This document shows, piece after piece, positions 7,354-16,090 of a DNA stretch of 64,000 nt; the stretch's first letter is position 1, and the number at the start of each line of letters is the position of its first letter. Made by a program: the position numbers and the translations under genes. The notes below the pieces were generated by a model that worked only from the letters and a program-made list of their open reading frames with translations, did not search any database and had not been told where the DNA came from. The stretch lies in the NCBI GenBank assembly GCA_019057815.1, contig JAHLWR010000008.1, positions 62,001 to 126,000 of the forward strand, written 5' to 3'. Source of the DNA: Candidatus Heimdallarchaeota archaeon (GTDB lineage Archaea > Asgardarchaeota > Heimdallarchaeia > Heimdallarchaeales > Heimdallarchaeaceae).

Positions 7354-9156
7354 TTAGATATTCTCTAAAAAAATTGACTCTGCATATGATTCTACTTGTT
7401 CAAATGTAGATTTATCCAAACCTTTTAGTGTAGTTTTATAGTTTTCAAAATTCGACAGAATATCCTCATTCAATATAATGATATTAAGAAATTTTTCAAG
7501 TTTCTGAATAGCATGATAAGATTGTCCTTTATAGACATAACAGAATAGAAATTTCTCTCTTTGTCTTATTAGGATTGTGTAATCTTGATGTTTGATTGTT
7601 TCAATTGAACCAGAAACAGCAAAAACCTCTGCGCCAAATGTATTGATAGCACTTAAGAAACCACTAACTAGGAGACTGTCAATTTTGATTGTTTCATCAA
7701 ATAGACTTGTAAAAAGGCTTATTCCATCATCAGATACTATCGTTAATAAAATTGGGAATTCAGGAACAATATCAGAACTTTTAAGGTATCTACTATCAAC
7801 CATAAAATCAAATAGATTTTCCATTCTAGCCATTTCTATTCTTTTACTGAATGGTATTTCATCCAGTATGACTTCCTTCCATTTCTTCTTTTGGTTTAAA
7901 AGATTATCCTGTTCAATCGATATTAATATAGTTAGACTAGTTAACCCTTTTGATTGAGCTATTGTTAACGCATTTGAAATTTCAGTTGTTGCTTTTTCAA
8001 AGTTCATTTCGAGGAGAGATAGCTTAGATTCAAATAAACTGGTTTTAGCTAATAGTGAGTATGAGTTCTGTTTTTCAGCAATTTTTTGAAGTTTCATTAA
8101 TAAATTCTTTACTTCATCTAGAACATCAATATTTCCAGACAAGCTTAACTCATATAGAAGAGATTCCAGAAGATTGAACATTGCAAGTATTGAAACCTCA
8201 TGATCTATTATCTCCTCCTCTGCTATTTCTTTAAAAATCTCCTGAGCTTTCATTCTAGAAAGAAGTCTAGAACTGTCTTTCAAAACGATTCCTTGTGCTA
8301 CCTTATATCTTTGTTTAATTATTTGAAATTCATTCTCTTCTTGAATTGAGTTAAGTTTGTTGAGAAATTCAGTTGCTTCATCAGTCGATTTCCCATCAAC
8401 TAGTAAGATAATTAAATTTAATAGGATATTAGAAGACAATAATTTATTTTCAATTTTTTCAGCTCTTGCTAATGCTACTTTATAATAAATTGAAGCATCT
8501 TCAAGATCTCCAGTCACATGATAAACCTTGCTAATTTTATACAGTACAACTATTACGTCTATCTCCCATCTAAGTTCATCATATATACCAAGACTGGTTT
8601 CATAACAGTTGAAAGCTTGTTCAACTTCACCTTTGTAAATGTAAATATCCCCTATTCCAATTTTAACAGATGCTATGCCAATTTTATCCTCTATTTTTTC
8701 AAAGAAACTTAATGATTTTTGATAGAGAAGAAATGCTTGTTTTAGTTCCCCCCTTTTGTAATTCATTACACCTTGTAGGTGATAAATAGCTGAAATACGT
8801 TTCTTGACTTCTATTGTTTTTTTACCTTTTAGACTAATATGATCAAAACAGGTTTGTATTAGATTCTCAGCTTTAGTTAACTCACCTAATAAAGACAGTG
8901 TTTTTACCTTTGCTAGAATTGAATCGACAATAAGATTTTTGTTCTTTATCTCTATACTTTGTTGAAGAGCAATCTTAGCAATATCTAAACTCTGTTTATA
9001 ATTACTCTGATAATTTAGTATCTCAATCTGAAGTATCCTAGCTTTTATTACATCTTCTTGAGATAGGAAATTGTCACCAAAATTCTCTTCTAATAATTGG
9101 AGAGCTTCGCTAAAATCCCCCTTCTTTAAATAAGTTTGAACCTTTGAGAATTTCAA
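7354..9156 (-). CDS. TPR-repeat protein with a C-terminal alpha/beta sensor-like domain
   Basis: 600 residues. Residues about 1-420 are tandem helix pairs of TPR type, with recognisable units such as HLQGVMNYKRGELKQAFLLYQKS and GIGDIYIYKGEVEQAFNCYETS. After a linker, residues about 465-570 form a separate domain (FPILLTIVSDDGISLF, LVSGFLSAINTFGAEVF, HQDYTILIRQREKFLFCYVYKG) that recurs in the protein at 21601-23709. Its strand-helix order recalls longin or roadblock-like folds, but I cannot assign it. TPRs normally bind protein partners, so a regulatory scaffold is likely. The start is TTG at 9156, with no in-frame ATG nearby; a TATA box sits 26 bases upstream, implying a leaderless transcript. 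The divergent neighbour is a receiver-only regulator. Confidence 0.75.
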   Translation of the reverse strand: MKFSKVQTYLKKGDFSEALQLLEENFGDNFLSQEDVIKARILQIEILNYQSNYKQSLDIAKIALQQSIEIKNKNLIVDSILAKVKTLSLLGELTKAENLIQTCFDHISLKGKKTIEVKKRISAIYHLQGVMNYKRGELKQAFLLYQKSLSFFEKIEDKIGIASVKIGIGDIYIYKGEVEQAFNCYETSLGIYDELRWEIDVIVVLYKISKVYHVTGDLEDASIYYKVALARAEKIENKLLSSNILLNLIILLVDGKSTDEATEFLNKLNSIQEENEFQIIKQRYKVAQGIVLKDSSRLLSRMKAQEIFKEIAEEEIIDHEVSILAMFNLLESLLYELSLSGNIDVLDEVKNLLMKLQKIAEKQNSYSLLAKTSLFESKLSLLEMNFEKATTEISNALTIAQSKGLTSLTILISIEQDNLLNQKKKWKEVILDEIPFSKRIEMARMENLFDFMVDSRYLKSSDIVPEFPILLTIVSDDGISLFTSLFDETIKIDSLLVSGFLSAINTFGAEVFAVSGSIETIKHQDYTILIRQREKFLFCYVYKGQSYHAIQKLEKFLNIIILNEDILSNFENYKTTLKGLDKSTFEQVESYAESIFLENI

Positions 9157-9178
9157 TATCTAAACAAAGGTGTTTATC

Positions 9179-9186
9179 TATATAAA
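9179..9186 (-). promoter_or_regulatory. TATA box for the TPR gene
   Basis: TTTATATA on the reverse strand is centred about 26 bases before the TTG start at 9156. It lies inside the imperfect palindrome GTTTAT-ctat-ATAAAC (9172-9187). Confidence 0.45.
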
Positions 9187-9496
9187 CATTACAATGATTT
9201 TGTTCCTCTATTAGAAAGTAATCACAGCTTAGAGTAGTCATATACTTTTAGTAAACAATTTATCAATCTCTTTTGGAACTCACATAAAAGATTCAAAGCT
9301 TCTAATTCATTTTCTATAGAAAGTACGGCCTCGATTTACTCATAGTTGCAGTTATATTTATTACTAGTGCAGAGAATATCTACATCATTTGTATGATTTT
9401 ATCTACAATAGGGTTTGTTTAGACATTCTTTTTGAAAGATATCAACAAAACACATATATCTGATGAATGAAATATTAATAAAATAAGGAGATTACA
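9187..9496. other. Divergent intergenic region
   Basis: 310 bases between the TPR gene and a receiver-protein gene read the other way. No reading frame, repeat or RNA structure stands out. It ends with AAGGAG 6-7 bases before the TTG start of the receiver gene at 9497. Confidence 0.35.
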
Positions 9497-9850
9497 TTGG
9501 TTCAGACGGTAAAAATACTATTAGCAGATGATAATGATGAATTAAGAATGCTATATAGAATTATGTTATCAGAATTCACCGTAATACAAGCAGTAAACGG
9601 AAATGAAGCAGTAGCTTTCTATAAGAAACACAAACCCGATTTAGTTCTGATGGATATTTTAATGCCAATAAAAGATGGGATAGAAGCTACAAAAGAGATC
9701 ATCGAATTTGATCCTAAAGCTACAATAATAGCGATTACAGCATATTCTTCAAAAGCAGAAAATATTTTACTAGCGGGAGCAAAACAAGTAATTAAAAAAC
9801 CCTTCAGAAGAATTGAATTAATTGAAATAATTGTGCAAGAATTGCAATAA
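9497..9850 (+). CDS. Receiver-only response regulator (CheY-like)
   Basis: 117 residues, a single receiver domain. The phosphorylation set is complete: acidic pair D11/D12, phospho-acceptor D53 in VLMDILMP, T81 in ITAYS and K101 in KKPF. There is no output domain, so it must act through a partner. The start is TTG with AAGGAG just upstream. It is very like the second receiver protein at 13224-13589 (both have MDI-MP..DGIEATK), and the two flank a solute-binding protein and a HAMP sensor. Which kinase feeds it is not visible here. Confidence 0.9.
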   Translation: MVQTVKILLADDNDELRMLYRIMLSEFTVIQAVNGNEAVAFYKKHKPDLVLMDILMPIKDGIEATKEIIEFDPKATIIAITAYSSKAENILLAGAKQVIKKPFRRIELIEIIVQELQ

Positions 9851-9993
9851 GTTTTTAAGAATAAACAACTAAGTCTGGGATATATACATAACTCCAAACT
9901 GGATTAAATTAGTCAGTACAGAAATTTCATACGATAAATTTACGCTTAATTTGATTCAATTTGGCTTCAGATCAGAATTAAGGATTGCTGGAA

Positions 9994-12080
9994 ATGTCAA
10001 GTTTTTTGTCAATTAATGTAAAAATTTGGGCTGTTATTGGAGGAGTAGTTATTGTTGGAGGAAGTCTTACGGGTTTTCTCGTCTGGTATTATGTCGGTGG
10101 TGGTCCTGGTACTCCACCTGGACCTGTCGAGGAGGTTTACCAAGAAGCACCAATGCTTGAGGAACTTGTTGAAGCAGGATTACTTCCACCTGTTGAAGAA
10201 AGACTTCCTGTTAATCCGATGGTTGTTCAACCGCATGATGAAGTAGGAATCTATAATGGAACATGGCGGATGGGATTGGTTGGGGTTGAATCTGGCACCT
10301 TACGAACCACTACTCAATATGAAAACCTACTACGATGGGATCCTGAATGGTCCAGAATTCTACCGAATATAGCTCAGTCTTATGATGTTAGTGAAGATTC
10401 CCGCGAATTTACTTTTCATTTACGTCGAGGGTTAAGATGGTCAGATGGTGTTCCTTTCACTGCAGATGATATTGTTTTCTGGTATGAAGCAGATTTTCTA
10501 AATACAGAACTCCATTCTTCCTATTCATCTAAATATACTCAAAATGGTGTTCCAGTAATTGTTGAAAAAGCCGATAATTACACGGTAATTTTGAGATTCT
10601 CTGAACCATATGGTCTATTTCCATTCTTTCTTGCGGAAATGGTAGGAGATTGGATTACAAACAGACCGATGCATTATATGAAGCAGTTTCATAAAGATTA
10701 CAATCCAGAAATTGAGGAGTTGATTGAAGAAGCTGGAGTCGAAAACTGGGTTAAATTGTGGAAATCGAAGGCTAGTGAATGGAACAATCCAGACATGCCA
10801 ACTGTGAATCCTTGGATATTAACAGATCACTATAATGTGAACTCAACTCATGTTTGTTGGAACGAAATCCGTATTATTGGAAGATAGATACAGAATATAA
10901 TCAACTACCATACATTGATAGAGTTAATTTTACTATATACTCAACAAATGAGGAATTAAAACTTGCAGCACTTGCTGGTCAAATTGACATGCAACACGAA
11001 CTTTCTATTATTCCTTATTATGATGAGTACGTAGCAAACATGGAAGAAGGAGAGTACGATCTTCACACATTGATTAACACAAATTCCAATGATTTAGCTA
11101 TTCATCTTAATATTGTGCATGAAAATCCAATTCTGAGAGCTGTTTTCTCGAACAAAACATTCCGTATAGCTCTATCTCACGCAATTAATCGAACAGAGAT
11201 TATTGAGCAAGTGTATGGTTTAGATCTAGAACCTATTCAACCAGCTCCACGAAGAGAATCACCATATTATAGGGATCTCTTGGCTACTCAATACACAGAG
11301 TTCAATCTCACATATGCAAATGAGCTCTTGGACGCAGCAGGATATAACGAGAGAGATACGGAGGGATATCGTCTCACCCCAGAGGGACATCGTATCAATT
11401 TTACAATAACAGTGACTTCCCACTGGGATTACGACCCATTGAACGGGTCTCTAATGTTATCAGAATATTGGGATGAGCTGGGGCTCATAGTAAATGTAGA
11501 AGATTTGAGTCGCAGTGAAAGAGATTCTAAAATCATTGGTTTGAACCAACATGATGTGACTGTACATGGTACTAAGGGAGGATATTATGTAGTAAGGGAA
11601 GCAGGCCCATACATACCATTTGACAAATACAATTCATTCTTTGCTATACCGTGGGCTTATTGGTATATGAATAGCAGTGACAGTAGAGCAGAAGAACCAT
11701 CCTCTGCAGCACAAGAACAAATGCTTCTTTATAACCAAATTTTAGCTAGCAATAATGTCGAAAAAATAGTTGCTCTGATGAATCAAATATTTGTAATCGC
11801 AGAGGAGGAGTTCTATATAATGGGTATCTGCACTCCCCCAGATCTCTATTTCATAAAAAAAACAAACTTCCTCAACGTCCCACTAGTAATCCCGAGATCT
11901 TGGTCCTATGCTACACCAGGACCTACTAATCCTTGTCAGTACTATATAGAACAACAGAATGAATCACAAGAGATACCGAAAGCGATTGTAAATAATAAAC
12001 AACTAAACGATAATGTGCACCAAAATTCAAAAAATCCACAAGATTACTTAATATGTTCTGTAGTTAGGAGATTTAGATAA
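9994..12080 (+). pseudogene. Membrane-anchored peptide-type ABC solute-binding protein (SBP_bac_5), frameshifted
   Basis: Two frames together make one protein of about 695 residues. The first half (ATG 9994 to about 10860) has an N-terminal membrane anchor (IWAVIGGVVIVGGSLTGFLV), a proline-rich linker, and family-5 motifs such as IAQSYDVSEDSREFTFHLRRG and WSDGVPFTADDIVFWYE. The frame then runs into WNEIRIIGR and a stop at 10887. The next frame continues without gap as ERNPYYWKIDTEYNQLPYID to 12080. One G is missing at about 10859-10862 (TGGAACGA instead of TGGGAACGA). The rest of both frames is well conserved, so this is either a recent mutation or a sequencing error. No permease or ATPase genes lie nearby. 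With a HAMP sensor next to it, it may serve as a receptor rather than a transporter part. Confidence 0.8.
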
Positions 12081-12088
12081 ATTAAATT

Positions 12089-12106
12089 AAAAGGAATACT
12101 CCTTTT
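12089..12106 (+). terminator. Hairpin after the solute-binding protein gene
   Basis: AAAAGGA-atac-TCCTTTT is a perfect 7-bp inverted repeat 8 bases after the stop codon. A T-rich run (CTTTTTATTT) follows about 20 bases further on. Confidence 0.35.
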
Positions 12107-12160
12107 GAATCATGAAAGAGGGAAGTCTTTTTATTTAATTTGTCTGTAACTATAAAAAGG

Positions 12161-13126
12161 ATGACTCAAATGAAACAATTCTTTAAGAGTTTGACATTTA
12201 AAATTGGTGTACTTATAATCATCGCTGAAATCATTGTTTTGGGAGTAGTGGGGGTAGTTTATATCAATCGATTTTCTAATGAAGTAGATAGAAGAAGTAT
12301 AGAACGACTTCAATTACCAGGAAAATTGATGAGAGCAGGATTATTAGATTATGATGCTGTAGGTGATGAAAATATGATGAGGGAACTTGTTGGGGAAAAT
12401 CTTGTTAATGGAATGGTTGTTGGTATAAATCATATTATCTATTATTCATTGAATTCTAGTCTTTTAGGTTATAGTATATCTGATTTGGACTTTATAAATC
12501 TAAATTGGTTTAATGTTGATATTTCTTATGATCAAATTATTGAAGAAGGTGGGCATTTGATTAGTGTCTCAAGAGTATATTATCCTGATGGTTATACACC
12601 TCAATGGTTTGTTTACATGGAAATTGAAACTCATGAAAGTGTAGTAGAGAAAAGAAACATTTCGATTCTTTTTATTTTAGGCTCTTTAATAGCCTTAATT
12701 CTTACTTCCATTATTATTATTCTTTCATTTAGATTTACAGTGCTAAAAAGAATGAAGAATTTACTTGGTGTTTTAAGAGATGTTCAAGATGGAGATTTAA
12801 AAGCTAGAGTAGGGGAACCAATTTCAGAAGATGAGATAGGTGTTCTACAGAAGGGTGTCAATTCAATGACAGAAGAGCTTCAAATGAGTCAGATGAAAAT
12901 CAAACAATCTCTTGAACAGATTCAAAGAAATATTGAGCAGTTTGGATTCTTGATAGATTCTATACGTAATCCTTTAGCAGTTATGTTGGGTTATTTAGAA
13001 CTAGATTCTCTCGATAGTACAGAACCTTTAATTAAACAGTTAAAAGAGGTTGAAAAGATTCTCAAGCAAATTGATCAAGAATGGATAATCTCTGAAACAA
13101 TAAGAGAATTTCTCAGAAAATACTAG
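12161..13126 (+). CDS. HAMP-domain membrane sensor with a degenerate, kinase-less DHp-like segment
   Basis: 321 residues from ATG 12161 (a second ATG is at 12170). There is a TM helix at about 14-35, an extracytoplasmic sensor of about 130 residues, a second TM at about 168-192 (ILFILGSLIALILTSIIIIL), and a HAMP domain at about 193-245 (LRDVQDGDLKARVGEPISEDEIGVLQKG in pieces). A coiled coil then leads to FGFLIDSIRNPLAVMLGY. That last piece looks like a histidine-kinase dimerisation helix (H-E-I-R-N-P), but the phospho-acceptor His is absent (DSIRNP) and no ATP-binding domain follows. It therefore cannot phosphorylate by itself and may signal by contact with the receiver protein encoded downstream or with another kinase. 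It follows the solute-binding protein, a likely ligand-binding partner. Confidence 0.8.
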   Translation: MTQMKQFFKSLTFKIGVLIIIAEIIVLGVVGVVYINRFSNEVDRRSIERLQLPGKLMRAGLLDYDAVGDENMMRELVGENLVNGMVVGINHIIYYSLNSSLLGYSISDLDFINLNWFNVDISYDQIIEEGGHLISVSRVYYPDGYTPQWFVYMEIETHESVVEKRNISILFILGSLIALILTSIIIILSFRFTVLKRMKNLLGVLRDVQDGDLKARVGEPISEDEIGVLQKGVNSMTEELQMSQMKIKQSLEQIQRNIEQFGFLIDSIRNPLAVMLGYLELDSLDSTEPLIKQLKEVEKILKQIDQEWIISETIREFLRKY

Positions 13127-13223
13127 CTATTGAATTATACATGCGAATATCTTTACTTGAAATTTTTACGCAAAGTATTTTAGTAAGGAAGTGGATTGTT
13201 CTTCTAGCTTTGTAGTGATGTAA

Positions 13224-13589
13224 ATGAAGATTTTGATTGTTGATGATAATGAAGATATAAGATTGATTCTAGGATTAATGCTTAAGGAACAACTGGATTT
13301 AGTATTACTTGAAGCAGGTAATGGTTGTGAAGCAGTCAAGATGTTTATCAAAGAACTTCCTAATCTGGTGATAATGGATATTGTTATGCCAAGAAAGGAT
13401 GGTATTGAAGCAACGAAAATTATTTTGGATAAATTTCCAGATGCAAAAATTATTGGTCATACAGCTTATGCCTCTATTAAAGGTGAAGAGATGTTACGAG
13501 AGGGTGCACTTGAAATTATGTCAAAACCAATAATGAAAAGGGATCTACTACATACGATTTCAAAATATTGTAATGAAGCTGTAACATAA
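13224..13589 (+). CDS. Receiver-only response regulator (CheY-like)
   Basis: 121 residues. All receiver residues are present: D7/D8, phospho-acceptor D52 (VIMDIVMP), T80 (GHTAYA) and K101 (SKPI). It is close to the 9497-9850 protein in length and sequence, which suggests duplication. It lies about 100 bases after the HAMP sensor gene and is probably its downstream partner. No output domain is fused. Confidence 0.9.
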   Translation: MKILIVDDNEDIRLILGLMLKEQLDLVLLEAGNGCEAVKMFIKELPNLVIMDIVMPRKDGIEATKIILDKFPDAKIIGHTAYASIKGEEMLREGALEIMSKPIMKRDLLHTISKYCNEAVT

Positions 13590-13806
13590 TTTAGTGCGAT
13601 CTGTGAAAAGTTTTAGTTTTCTAAAATCTCTGAAAGTTAGGTAGAGATTGTTTCAATTTATCATTCATTATTTCTGGTTTGAAATTTGGTTTAATTACTC
13701 TACAATCTAACTCATTTAACTATATATTTTCAATTATATCAGCGATTGTTTTTTGTCCATTTAGTAAGCTTAAAAAGAAGTGAAAATATTAGCATCACGA
13801 TTATAA

Positions 13807-15000
13807 ATGGTGAAAATAACTAGATTATTTGGAACTCCTTGGTGTTCTGATTGTAAGCTATCAAAATCCTTTCTATCTGAAAATCTTATAGATTACAAGT
13901 ATATAGATATAGTAGATGATGAAGAAGCAGCGAAATTTGTTGAAGGGATAAATGACGGTAAGAGAAAAGTTCCAACGATTGAATTTTCTGATGGAACCTA
14001 TCTAACAGAACCTTCGAATGTTGAGCTTGCAGAGAAACTAGGATTAGTTTCAAAACCCACTAAATCTTCTTATGATGTTCTTATTATAGGGAGTGGTCCT
14101 GCTGGATTGACAAGTGCTATCTATACAGCTCGAGAAGGATATGATACAATTGTTGTCGAAAAGAGTGCATTAGGGGGAAGGATGAATTTTACTGAAAAAA
14201 TAGATAACTATCCAGGTTTTCCAGTAGGTATTAAAGGTGAGAATCTCGCTTCGAATTTTACTAAACAAGCTGAAAGGTTTGGAGTTGAAATAATAAAAGC
14301 TACGCTTGCTACTGAAATTGAGAAAAAAAATCATTATTTTGAGGTAAAAACTTCTCATGGGGGTGTTATTCAAGCAAAAACAGTTATTATAGCCACAGGA
14401 AGTGACTATCGAACTCTTGGTGTCGAAGGTGAAAAGGATTTGATAGGTTATAAGATCCATTTTTGTGCAGTTTGTGATGGACCTTTCTATAAAGACAAGA
14501 AAGTTCTGGTAATTGGAGGTGGAAATTCTGCTCTTGAAGAGTCTCTTTTCTTAGCTCGTTTTGCTTCTGAAGTAGTCGTTACTGAAATCATGGATCAATT
14601 AACAGCTTCAAAGGTTATTCAAGATCAAATCTCTGCTGAACCCAATATTAAAACTCTTACTAGCTATAAAATTAAAGAATTCATTGTTGGAGAGAAAAAG
14701 AAACTAGAAGGTGTAAGGTTTATTGACCTAACTAATGAAGAAGAAGTTGTGCTCAAACCTGATGGAGTTTTTATATTTGTTGGACTAAAACCTAATGTTA
14801 CAATTGTCGAAAAGATTGTCAATTTAGATGAAAGGGGATTTATCAAAACTGATGATAAAATGATGACAAGCCTTCCTGGTTTATTTGCAATTGGTGATTG
14901 CCGAAGTGAATCCACATGGCAGGTTGCTTCAGCTGTTGGTGAAGGAGCGATAGTAGCCTTAAGGATTAGGAATTATCTAAGAAGTTTGCAATCAAATTAA
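13807..15000 (+). CDS. Glutaredoxin-thioredoxin reductase fusion
   Basis: 397 residues. Residues 1-80 are a glutaredoxin/NrdH-like domain with the redox pair C13/C16 (TPWCSDC) and the cis-Pro strand KVPTIEF. Residues 88-395 are a thioredoxin-reductase-type flavoprotein: FAD motif IIGSGPAG (93-100), redox pair C220/C223 (CAVCDG), second nucleotide motif VIGGGNSA (235-242) and the C-terminal FAD motif FAIGDCR. The basic HRRxxxR motif that usually selects NADPH is not present after GGGNSA (the text reads VTEIMDQLTASK), so NADH or another donor is possible. The fusion suggests electrons pass from the flavoprotein straight to its own glutaredoxin domain. It reads alone, convergent with the ferritin gene. 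Confidence 0.9.
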   Translation: MVKITRLFGTPWCSDCKLSKSFLSENLIDYKYIDIVDDEEAAKFVEGINDGKRKVPTIEFSDGTYLTEPSNVELAEKLGLVSKPTKSSYDVLIIGSGPAGLTSAIYTAREGYDTIVVEKSALGGRMNFTEKIDNYPGFPVGIKGENLASNFTKQAERFGVEIIKATLATEIEKKNHYFEVKTSHGGVIQAKTVIIATGSDYRTLGVEGEKDLIGYKIHFCAVCDGPFYKDKKVLVIGGGNSALEESLFLARFASEVVVTEIMDQLTASKVIQDQISAEPNIKTLTSYKIKEFIVGEKKKLEGVRFIDLTNEEEVVLKPDGVFIFVGLKPNVTIVEKIVNLDERGFIKTDDKMMTSLPGLFAIGDCRSESTWQVASAVGEGAIVALRIRNYLRSLQSN

Positions 15001-15015
15001 TTCTATTTTTTTCTC

Positions 15016-15522
15016 TTACAGCATTTTAATGTTTTCAAGTAGTACTTCTAAATCATCTTCATGTTCAATTTCATCTTCTAGAATTTCTAGAACCATGTTA
15101 TATGTTATTATATCTTTCCCAGATGTTAAATCTACAAGTTTTTGGTATGTAGTAATTGCGCATTGCTCTCCCTTAATATTTTGTTCTAGAATTTTCATCA
15201 CTAAGAAATCCTCCGGTGCTTCATATCCACAATTGGTTTCCTTGTACCAGTCTTCAGGTTTCAACAATGGAGTTCCGCCTAGTTTGACAATTCGATTAAC
15301 TAGCATTCCAGCATGACGAAATTCATCACCAGCGTGTTCCATCAATTCTACTATTACTGCACTGCTCATAGGTCCTTCGATAACTTGTGCTCCTATCCAG
15401 TATTGATAATAAGCTAACCATTCATCCGCTAAAGCTTTGTTGAGCAACTTTATCAATTCATTTATATCCAAATCTTTGATTATTTTTCTTCCATATGTTC
15501 CCATTATAAATACACCATACAA
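15016..15522 (-). CDS. Dps-like ferritin (archaeal DPSL/thioferritin type)
   Basis: 168 residues from ATG 15522, or 162 from ATG 15504 (MGTYGRKIIK), which looks the more natural N-terminus. A four-helix ferritin bundle carries the di-iron ligands: LADEWLAYYQYW, HAGDEFRHAG, IKGEQCAITTY and ILEDEIEHEDDL. Two cysteines (NCGYEAP and GEQCAI, 23 residues apart) sit where archaeal DPSL proteins have their conserved pair beside the iron site. Such proteins detoxify peroxide while storing iron. It is adjacent and convergent to the thioredoxin-reductase fusion, which fits oxidative-stress defence. A TATA element in the block 15549-15556 is about 30 bases ahead of 15522. Confidence 0.75.
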   Translation of the reverse strand: MYGVFIMGTYGRKIIKDLDINELIKLLNKALADEWLAYYQYWIGAQVIEGPMSSAVIVELMEHAGDEFRHAGMLVNRIVKLGGTPLLKPEDWYKETNCGYEAPEDFLVMKILEQNIKGEQCAITTYQKLVDLTSGKDIITYNMVLEILEDEIEHEDDLEVLLENIKML

Positions 15523-15548
15523 AACTCTACCTTAGATTATTAAATTTT

Positions 15549-15558
15549 ACTATAAAAA
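15549..15558. promoter_or_regulatory. Shared AT block acting as TATA in both directions
   Basis: ACTATAAAAA reads as TATAAAAA on the plus strand and TTTATAGT on the minus strand. Minus-strand use would start transcription just before the ferritin gene. Plus-strand use would start it near 15575-15580, where a G+C-rich stretch begins. Confidence 0.35.
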
Positions 15559-15574
15559 AAAGGAATTGTTATGT

Positions 15575-15665
15575 CAACCCACATAGGTAACAGTTAAGAA
15601 GGTGGGGACACTGGGGCATGTAATTACAATGAACCGCGTCCGTGATCCCGAGCTTATAGGAAGCT
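15575..15665 (+). ncRNA. Candidate structured small RNA
   Basis: In an intergenic gap of about 380 bases, 15576-15660 is about half G+C by hand count, far above its surroundings, and contains no reading frame. Possible pairing: CCCAC (15578-15582) with GTGGG (15602-15606), and GGG near 15613 with CCC near 15647. A TATA-like element at 15551-15558 lies about 26 bases before its start. In AT-rich archaeal genomes such islands are often RNA genes. I could not match it to SRP RNA, RNase P or a box RNA. The remainder of the gap to 15904 shows nothing else. Confidence 0.3.
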
Positions 15666-15904
15666 TTCGATTATAAAGATAAAGAAATATTTAGTTTCAA
15701 AAAAGTACTAATCAGATTATTACCTCCTTTAAATATCACAAGTGATGTATTACTTTTCTTACACAACAAATTTCCCAAGTGCTTAAATCTATTTAAAGTA
15801 TTAAGACATTCATCAAACACCTTAAAAGTTAACTTTCTTTTCTCTATAATTTTTCAGTAATTACAAAACAAGGTTTATTTAGTAAAAACTCTAGTAATTC
15901 CATA

Positions 15905-16090
15905 ATGGTAAGTTCTCTCAAAGTTAACAAAGAAAGAATAAAACAAAGAAGGCGAGAAGTAATGGAAGCTGCGTACCGAGCACGTAATTTCACATCAGAG
16001 CAGCTGACCAAGGAAGCAGCAGACTTCATTGAATTCTGTTTATCTTTGGAGAAAATAAGAAAGAAGAGAGAAAAGGAAAGAAACAAATGA
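15905..16090 (+). CDS. Small basic protein paired with a nucleotidyltransferase
   Basis: 61 residues, mostly charged and predicted helical (KERIKQRRREVMEAAYRAR, TKEAADFIEFCLSLEKIRKK). Its stop overlaps the start of the next gene as ATGA, so the two are translated together. Small helical partners of this kind commonly act as antitoxins or DNA-binding subunits of nucleotidyltransferase modules; that role is inferred only from context. Confidence 0.6.
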   Translation: MVSSLKVNKERIKQRRREVMEAAYRARNFTSEQLTKEAADFIEFCLSLEKIRKKREKERNK

